Program-made: the position numbers and the translations under genes
Origin: an uncultured Bacteroidota bacterium
Lineage (GTDB): Bacteria > Bacteroidota > Bacteroidia > Chitinophagales > Chitinophagaceae
Length of the DNA stretch: 5,177 nt
Assembly (NCBI GenBank): GCA_946479535.1
Contig: CAMLGP010000276.1
Location: forward strand, 1-5,177
Reading direction: 5' to 3'
Notes under the pieces: generated by a model
The model's input: the letters and a program-made list of their open reading frames with translations, nothing else
What the model was told of the DNA's origin: nothing
Database searches by the model: none
In this document: positions 1 to 5,177 of the stretch, one piece after another
How the letters are laid out: each line of letters opens with the position of its first letter
Position numbering within the stretch: position 1 is the first letter of the stretch

Positions 1-1
1 G

Positions 2-742
2 AAGGAACGGCAAGCATATAGTCTGCACCAGGTACATCTTCACAACAAGGTGCTTTCTTCTTCCCTGTCAACTGATATAAATGTATCAGAAGACACCATC
101 CGGAGGGACCTGATGGAGCTGGCGGCAGAAGGTAAAGTGATCAAGGTTCACGGGGGAGCCCTGTCAAGTTCATTTAGCAAGGTGGATTACCCCGCCAATG
201 AAGTGTACTCCCTGAATCAGAAACGACGGATTGCGCAAAAAGCTATTAGCCTGATTAGCAATGGTATGTTTGTGCTCACCAGCGGTGGAACTACTGTTCT
301 TGAAATGGCAAGAATGCTGCCTCATCCGTTGAAAGCAACTTTCATTTCCGGAAGTATCGCTGCCATTCTTGAATATATAAATCATCCCAATATAGAGGTT
401 ATAATTATTGGCGATAAAATTTCAAAAAGTTCAAAGATCACAGTGGGCTCAGAAGCAATAGCCAAGATCAGGCAGATGAAGCCTGATCTCTGCTTCCTTG
501 GAACTAATGCCATTGACCTGAAACATGGAATTACAGACAGTGATTGGGAAGTGGTGCAGCTAAAGAGGGCCATGATAGAGTCTTCTCAACGGGTGATAGG
601 ACTTTCCATAGCGGAAAAACTTAATACTATCCAGCCAATCCATATTTGTGAGGCTACAAAGATAGATACCCTTATTACTGAACTGCCGGCAGATGATCCT
701 TCGCTTAAACCTTATTCTGAGGCTGGTATTAAAATTTTATGA
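2..742 (+). CDS. DeoR/GlpR-family transcriptional regulator, 5'-truncated by the window edge
   Basis: Cytoplasmic DNA-binding regulator, most likely a repressor that responds to a phosphorylated sugar or related metabolite, as in the DeoR family. The reading frame is open from base 2 (KERQAYSLHQVHLHNKV...). These residues form the first helix of the DeoR winged helix-turn-helix, so the GTG at 50 is internal and the true start lies a few codons left of the window. Counting from the codon at 2-4, the recognition motif VSEDTIRRD is at 28-36 and the wing motif HGGA at 50-53, both diagnostic. The DeoRC sensor domain follows, with SGGTT at 94-98, FLGTNAID at 165-172 and GITDSDWEVVQLKRAMI at 176-192. 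The 246 visible residues are close to the usual family length of about 250, so little is missing. The position where an aspartate usually precedes the GTT motif is Ser94, and the region usually reading D-S-K-F is SIAEKLN (202-208). The stop TGA (740-742) lies inside an inverted repeat. The gene is 137 bases upstream of a susC-like gene on the same strand and may regulate it (inference). Family assignment is secure; the ligand is unknown. Confidence 0.93.
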   Translation, partial: KERQAYSLHQVHLHNKVLSSSLSTDINVSEDTIRRDLMELAAEGKVIKVHGGALSSSFSKVDYPANEVYSLNQKRRIAQKAISLISNGMFVLTSGGTTVLEMARMLPHPLKATFISGSIAAILEYINHPNIEVIIIGDKISKSSKITVGSEAIAKIRQMKPDLCFLGTNAIDLKHGITDSDWEVVQLKRAMIESSQRVIGLSIAEKLNTIQPIHICEATKIDTLITELPADDPSLKPYSEAGIKIL

Positions 743-783
743 CCATTAATAAACCGGGTTATCCGCCTTGTAGTTAATGGTCA
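740..783. repeat. Perfect 10-bp inverted repeat (stem-loop or operator candidate) at the end of deoR
   Basis: TGACCATTAA at 740-749 is the exact reverse complement of TTAATGGTCA at 774-783, separated by 24 bases. The left arm includes the deoR stop codon. The spacer holds a small palindrome, AACC-G-GGTT, at 752-760. As RNA it could form a 10-bp stem with a long loop, but there is no T-run after it, so it is not a standard intrinsic terminator. As DNA, the two arms are about three helical turns apart (34 bp from arm start to arm start), which would suit a dimeric or tetrameric regulator such as the adjacent DeoR protein. The repeat is read directly from the sequence; its role is inferred. Confidence 0.55.
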
Positions 784-879
784 ACAAAAGCATATCCAAT
801 TACTATGAAACCCTGAAACGATGCTTAAATGCAGGTATACCAATTTTATATTACTAGAAAAAACAAAAACTACGAAAAA
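743..879 (+). promoter_or_regulatory. deoR-susC intergenic region, presumed promoter and leader of the susCD pair
   Basis: This 137-base AT-rich gap contains most of the inverted repeat described separately and then TGAAAC twice (806-811 and 814-819, 8-bp period). It ends in an A-rich stretch (about 856-879) directly before the ATG at 880. Scanning by eye, I found no good match to the Bacteroidota promoter consensus (TTTG near -33 and TAnnTTTG near -7), so no promoter is placed. The gap is long enough for a separate promoter, but co-transcription from deoR cannot be excluded. The A-rich, SD-less region before 880 is typical of Bacteroidota translation starts and supports 880 rather than 829 as the susC start. 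Confidence 0.4.
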
Positions 880-3800
880 ATGAGAAAAATTAACCTTCTT
901 GGTTTGGTCATGCTTATTCTGCTTGGCATGATCTCAGGCAATTTGGTGGCCCAGGGAGTTCCCATTACAGGAACGGTGCTTTCAGATGATGGTAATCCAC
1001 TTGCCGGGGCAACTGTTCTTGTAGCCGGCACTACCCGGGCAACAACCACGGACAATGCGGGAAAGTTTACCATTAATGCGGCCGAAGGCGCTACCTTGGA
1101 ATTTAGTTATGTTGGCTTATCCACTCAAAGGGTAAAGGCTGCACCAGGCATGGAAGTCCGTTTATCGGAAGGAGAATCTGTTGCAATGAATGATGTTGTT
1201 GTTACGGCATTTGGCGTGAAAAAAGAACGGAAGGCATTGGGATATTCTGTTACAGAGTTAAATGCAGCAGAATTAATGAAAAATAAAAATACCAATGTCG
1301 TTAATTCTTTAGCAGGCAAGGTCCCTGGTGTAAACATTACCCAGTTTAGCGGATCGGCGGGTGCTGGCGCATCTATCACTATTCGCGGTGGTAACTCTAC
1401 TTCAGACGGAAGGCAAAATCAGCCTTTATTTGTCATTGATGGAGTTATATATGATAATTCAACTTCGGTTACTGGAAATACGGGTACTGATGGACTGTCT
1501 CGCAGCAATACAACTTATTCCAACCGAATTATGGATGTTAACCCGGAAGATATCGAAACCATTTCAGTCTTGAAAGGTGCGGCAGCAGCGGCATTATATG
1601 GATCCAGGGCAGCTGATGGAGTGGTTATCATTACTACCAAGAAAGGCTCAGAAGGGTCAGTGAAAGTTAATGCAGTGAGTAAGATAAGTACATCCTGGGC
1701 AAATAAATTACCGGAGGCACAAACTGTTTTTGGAAATGGTACAAATGCCAGTAACGGGGTGTTAAATACCACATCATATAGTTCATGGGGGCCCAAGTTT
1801 ACAGGATCAGATACCCTGTATGATAATATTGGTGATTTCTTTCAAAACGGTATTATCTACGATAATAATGTAAATATATCAGGAGGAACTAAAAACGGGT
1901 CTTTTTATCTGTCTGGTTCCAATTTCAATCAAAGCGGAATTGTTCCTAAAACGGGTTATGATAAAACTACTTTCCGGTTTAATGGCCAGCAAAAGTATGG
2001 CCGGTTGACGTTGGATGCAAATGTTGCCTATTCCGTTGCCGATATAGACAGGACTTTAACTACCGCAGGCCTGTATAACGGAGGTGGTATTGGAACAATG
2101 GGCGCCGTATATAACTGGCCTCAGAGTTTCAACATGAAAAATTATATAAATGCGGATGGTACTCAAAATCGAAAATTTGCCGGAACTCTTCCTTTGGAAG
2201 GAGACTTAGACAATCCTTACTGGATCATTAATCAGGACAAATTGACTTCACAAACCAAACGTTTTACCGGCGGGATCACTGCCAATTACCTGCTTACAAC
2301 CTGGTGGGACTTTACAGCAAAATTGGGATATGATCAATATAACACAAACGATTATACTTTTATAGCACCGGGTTCAGCTGTAAGCCCCCTGTATCAAAAC
2401 GGTCGCCTGAGCAAGGACCTCCTTGGCTATACTTTCATCACCACTACCGTGATGAGTAATTTTCATAAAACCTTTGGAGATTTTGAATCACACCTGATGC
2501 TGGGAACTACTTCCGAAAATACGGAGACAGTAAGTCAGAATCATTGGGGATACAATTTCATTACGGCCGGTACAATCAGTTTTGGCAACATCGCATCAAC
2601 CAATCAGTTCTTTAAAGATGGAACAGCAAAAAGGCGTTTGGTAGGTGGCTATGGAGAAGTTGGTGTATCCTATAAAAGCATCGCTTTTCTTACTGCAACG
2701 GGTAGAAATGACTGGTCGTCCACATTGCCTTTAGATAACAGGTCCTATTTTTATCCATCCGTCAGTGGTTCATTTGTATTTACAGAATTGTTACCAATAA
2801 GAACTATTCTTTCCTTTGGTAAGATAAGGGCAAGCTGGGCCAGAGTTGGTAAGGATGCTACTCCCTATGCTACGCTTACCTATGTAAATAACCCAATCTC
2901 CATCGGCTCTTATACAGGAATCGGTAATCAGTATACAAGTGGTAATCCATTCTTAAAGCCTGAAATACAGGATTCATGGGAAGTAGGGGGTGAGTTGAGA
3001 TTTCTAAAGGGTCGTATTGGTTTGGATTATACATACTACCATAGCCAGACAAAGAACCAGATCGCTCAGCCGCGTCTATCTAATGCAAGTGGGTACATCC
3101 TGACCTCTATTAATTCTGGGTCAGTTATCAACAATGGTATGGAGATAGCACTTACTGGTAAGCCCATAGTTCAAAAGGATTTTGAATGGAATTCAGTATT
3201 GAATCTTTCTTATAACAAAGGCAGATTGGGAGATTTCCTGCAAGGCGTAGCTTATTTTTATCCAACAGACGCGCAATTTGGTCCGGTAAAAGCCGCTTCT
3301 ATTCCTAACGGCGGTTTTTTTCTTGGAATGACAGGCACCACCTTTATGCATGAAGCAGATTCCAAAGGAGTTGAAATTCCCAATGGTCGGCTGCAGGTTG
3401 ATCCAACTACGGGATTATACAGGATCAATAACACCAATCCAATAGTTGGTAATCGTGAACCCAAGTTCATTGGCGGCTTTTACAATAACCTTCGGTACAA
3501 ACAGCTTTCATTGTCATTCCTTCTGGATATTCGCAAGGGAGGAGATATATTTAACGGCACTGAACAGTATATGGTGGCGAACGGATTAAGCAAAAGAACT
3601 TTACAGAATGACCGGCAGTCGGTAACTGTAACCGGGGTCAACAGCCAGAACGGGTCTGATTATAACCAGACTTACACTGTTGGGCAGACTTATAACATCA
3701 ATGGTACAAATTATGCAGGAGCCTATCTGGTACAGGCTTATTGGAATAACTACGCAACTAATGCCCTGAATTTTATTACATCAACAAACTGGGTGAAGCT

Positions 3801-4035
3801 GCGTTCTTTATCAGTTTCCTACGACTTCACTGGTTTGGTGAAAAATAAAAGGATCATCAAGGAACTTTCAGCAACTGCAGTTGGTACTAATTTATTTACA
3901 TGGACCAATTATAAAGGAATGGATCCTGAGGTAAGTGCGGCAGGAGGAACAGGAGGGTCAGGTTCTACAGGTATTGATTACCTGGGTGTGCCTGCCGTAT
4001 CAAGTGTCACTTTTGGGGTAAACGTTACCTTTTAA
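880..4035 (+). CDS. SusC/RagA-family TonB-linked outer-membrane transporter
   Basis: Complete 1051-aa outer-membrane beta-barrel importer that takes up a ligand, typically an oligosaccharide, delivered by its SusD partner, using TonB energy. The ATG at 880 is preferred over the in-frame ATG at 829 because it gives a clean signal peptide: MRKIN, a hydrophobic core at about 5-19, and probable cleavage near VAQ (23-25). It also has an A-rich leader. A carboxypeptidase-regulatory-like (CarbopepD_reg_2) domain follows at about 28-98 (ITGTVLSDDGNPLAGATV). The TonB-box-like DVVVTAFGV is at 105-113. The plug domain at about 114-256 carries ITIRGG (166-171), QPLFVIDGV (181-189) and the SusC signature beginning LKGAAAAALYGSRAADG at 231 and ending TTKKG at 256. 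The rest is barrel, with the late NWVKLRSLSVSYDF motif from 970 and a terminal phenylalanine (FGVNVTF, 1045-1051). There is no N-terminal STN domain, so this is not the FecA-like signalling subtype paired with FecR and an ECF sigma factor. Length is normal for the family. A 20-base gap separates it from the susD-like gene, indicating one operon. Family is certain; substrate unknown. Confidence 0.97.
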   Translation: MRKINLLGLVMLILLGMISGNLVAQGVPITGTVLSDDGNPLAGATVLVAGTTRATTTDNAGKFTINAAEGATLEFSYVGLSTQRVKAAPGMEVRLSEGESVAMNDVVVTAFGVKKERKALGYSVTELNAAELMKNKNTNVVNSLAGKVPGVNITQFSGSAGAGASITIRGGNSTSDGRQNQPLFVIDGVIYDNSTSVTGNTGTDGLSRSNTTYSNRIMDVNPEDIETISVLKGAAAAALYGSRAADGVVIITTKKGSEGSVKVNAVSKISTSWANKLPEAQTVFGNGTNASNGVLNTTSYSSWGPKFTGSDTLYDNIGDFFQNGIIYDNNVNISGGTKNGSFYLSGSNFNQSGIVPKTGYDKTTFRFNGQQKYGRLTLDANVAYSVADIDRTLTTAGLYNGGGIGTMGAVYNWPQSFNMKNYINADGTQNRKFAGTLPLEGDLDNPYWIINQDKLTSQTKRFTGGITANYLLTTWWDFTAKLGYDQYNTNDYTFIAPGSAVSPLYQNGRLSKDLLGYTFITTTVMSNFHKTFGDFESHLMLGTTSENTETVSQNHWGYNFITAGTISFGNIASTNQFFKDGTAKRRLVGGYGEVGVSYKSIAFLTATGRNDWSSTLPLDNRSYFYPSVSGSFVFTELLPIRTILSFGKIRASWARVGKDATPYATLTYVNNPISIGSYTGIGNQYTSGNPFLKPEIQDSWEVGGELRFLKGRIGLDYTYYHSQTKNQIAQPRLSNASGYILTSINSGSVINNGMEIALTGKPIVQKDFEWNSVLNLSYNKGRLGDFLQGVAYFYPTDAQFGPVKAASIPNGGFFLGMTGTTFMHEADSKGVEIPNGRLQVDPTTGLYRINNTNPIVGNREPKFIGGFYNNLRYKQLSLSFLLDIRKGGDIFNGTEQYMVANGLSKRTLQNDRQSVTVTGVNSQNGSDYNQTYTVGQTYNINGTNYAGAYLVQAYWNNYATNALNFITSTNWVKLRSLSVSYDFTGLVKNKRIIKELSATAVGTNLFTWTNYKGMDPEVSAAGGTGGSGSTGIDYLGVPAVSSVTFGVNVTF

Positions 4036-4055
4036 TCATTGAAAAAAAGTAAATT

Positions 4056-5177
4056 ATGAAAGTCTTAAAATATATTATCGCAGGTTGTGTTCTCGTATTG
4101 AGTTCAACTGCATGTAAGAAATACCTGGATGTAAACAATGATCCAAATAATCCAAACAATGAAAGTGTATTGATCCAGAACAGGCTGCCCTGGATTGAGC
4201 ATTTCTACCAATACACATCTGGTGTTTCCAATTATCGTACTTCAGCTCAGGCTGGAATTTTCTACAGTAATAATACTACTAATGGTAATCAGCTTAGTAC
4301 TACCTGGGCACAACATACCGGTAATACCACTCCTTATCAGACATTTTTTGTGGAAGTAGCGTCCAATCTGAATGATCTGTACAATTCAGCAGCAAAACAA
4401 AATGCCTATTCTTATATGGCTGCTGCTGATGTTTTTCATGCACTGGGCTTTATGCAAATGCTGGATATCTATGGGGAAATGCCATACACCCAGGCATTAT
4501 CCGGAATTCCAAGCCCTGCTTATGATGATGGCAAAACCATTTACAACGGTTGTATGGCAAGATTGAATGAAGCTATCAGCTTATTTGGAAAAGCACAGGA
4601 TCCGGCAACCCCAAAATTTAGTTCGGGGGATTTGTGGAGCAATGGCAACCTGGATAAATGGATTAAATTATGTTGGGGATTGAAGGCACGTTACATGCTT
4701 AAACTGTCAAAAAAGACCAATCTCTATAATGCCGATTCTATTTTATATTGTTTGTCGAAAGGTCCTCAATCCAATGCAGACAATACCATTGGACCAGGGT
4801 TTAATAACAGTACAGTTACCGATTACTTACTTGGAGATCCTGTTGTTACCAATGGTAATTTTGATTATGCGGCTTATGGCAGCAACCAGCGCATCTCCCA
4901 ATATTATTATAACCTGCTGACTAATTTGCGCGGCTCCGCCGTAGTTGATCCCAGGATGACCAAGATTGTACCTGCTTCCATGAGTAATGTTCAACTTGAT
5001 GGCTCTGGCAAAGCAGTATCTTATAAATGGAATCGTTCAGTTGGAGTTGACGTGTATGGTCCTGCAACAAGGTTAGTAAAAGGCGGAGCTACTTCTATTG
5101 TTGTTCCCTCTTATGCTGCAACGAATACTAATATTACGTATACAATTGCGGACGCAACAGAACGTGCAAATTTTATA
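4056..5177 (+). CDS. SusD/RagB-family surface lipoprotein (SusD-like_2 type), 3'-truncated by the window edge
   Basis: Ligand-binding outer-membrane lipoprotein that would act as the lid of the upstream SusC-like channel. The frame is open from ATG 4056 to the last base (374 codons) with no stop. SusD-like_2 proteins are usually around 500 aa, so roughly the last quarter is missing. The N-terminus is a type II signal peptide: MKVLKY, a hydrophobic stretch, and lipobox STAC with Cys20 as the predicted lipidated residue. Next comes KKYLDVNNDPNNPNN (21-35), the characteristic mature start of this subfamily. Other family features are the conserved DIYGEMPY (137-144) in the TPR-like helical core, DKWIKLCWGLKARYML (200-215) and DPRM (298-301). 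The start is supported by the A-rich upstream sequence (GAAAAAAAGTAAATT) and the signal peptide. It lies 20 bases after the susC stop with no hairpin between, so the two are very likely co-transcribed. The bound ligand cannot be read from the sequence. Confidence 0.95.
   Translation, partial: MKVLKYIIAGCVLVLSSTACKKYLDVNNDPNNPNNESVLIQNRLPWIEHFYQYTSGVSNYRTSAQAGIFYSNNTTNGNQLSTTWAQHTGNTTPYQTFFVEVASNLNDLYNSAAKQNAYSYMAAADVFHALGFMQMLDIYGEMPYTQALSGIPSPAYDDGKTIYNGCMARLNEAISLFGKAQDPATPKFSSGDLWSNGNLDKWIKLCWGLKARYMLKLSKKTNLYNADSILYCLSKGPQSNADNTIGPGFNNSTVTDYLLGDPVVTNGNFDYAAYGSNQRISQYYYNLLTNLRGSAVVDPRMTKIVPASMSNVQLDGSGKAVSYKWNRSVGVDVYGPATRLVKGGATSIVVPSYAATNTNITYTIADATERANFI

Noticed and set aside
740..790. 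Rho-independent terminator after deoR
   Set aside because: The inverted repeat is present, but the loop is 24 bases, the stem is AT-rich and the following sequence (ACAAAAGC) has no T-run on this strand. It is kept as a repeat only.
805..816. Tiny leader ORF ATG-AAA-CCC-TGA upstream of susC
   Set aside because: Three codons, no initiation context and no sign of attenuation. Chance occurrence.
743..879. Bacteroidota -33/-7 promoter for susC
   Set aside because: No TAnnTTTG or near match was found in this gap; candidates such as TATCCAAT (793-800) match only the leading TA. I do not place a promoter.
1125..1796. Open frames of 70-93 codons on both strands inside susC (also near 870-1073 and 3258-3470)
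   Set aside because: They overlap a strongly supported SusC coding frame, have no recognisable domains or start signals and look like shadow frames.
4036..4055. Attenuating hairpin between susC and susD
   Set aside because: The 20-base gap (TCATTGAAAAAAAGTAAATT) has no inverted repeat. It is just an A-rich initiation region.
4372..4920. Two 63-64 codon + strand frames inside the susD-like gene
   Set aside because: They lie out of frame within the SusD-like reading frame, which is supported by a lipobox and family motifs across its length.

Overview
The window looks like a piece of a Bacteroidota chromosome, most plausibly a Chitinophagaceae-type member of Chitinophagales. The reasons are a SusC/RagA-type TonB-dependent transporter followed at once by a SusD/RagB-type lipoprotein, A-rich translation starts with no Shine-Dalgarno sequence, a Bacteroidota-style DeoR regulator and moderate GC. 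The family assignments rest on motifs read by eye. The genus is a guess.

Layout, all on the + strand. (1) 2-742 is a DeoR/GlpR-family repressor whose first few codons lie left of the window. (2) 743-879 is a 137-base intergenic region. It holds a perfect 10-bp inverted repeat that begins inside the deoR stop codon and a short TGAAAC direct repeat, and it ends in an A-rich leader. (3) 880-4035 is a complete SusC-like outer-membrane transporter of 1051 aa. (4) 4056-5177 is the first 374 codons of a SusD-like lipoprotein (SusD-like_2 type), which runs off the right edge with no stop.

How the genes probably work together: the SusD-like lipoprotein captures a ligand, probably a glycan or oligosaccharide, at the cell surface and forms the lid of the SusC channel. 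SusC then imports the ligand using TonB/ExbBD energy. The upstream DeoR protein has a sugar-phosphate-type sensor domain. It could link expression of the pair to intracellular sugar phosphates, in place of the ECF-sigma/FecR, hybrid two-component or SusR-like control common at such loci. That regulatory link is inferred from adjacency only. No glycoside hydrolase, kinase or other enzyme is visible, so the substrate cannot be named.

I found no RNA genes, mobile elements, CRISPR arrays or clearly new system. The window is a fairly ordinary start of a nutrient-uptake (PUL-like) locus. The points worth a second look are the deoR-susC intergenic region and the regulator's sensor-domain motifs.
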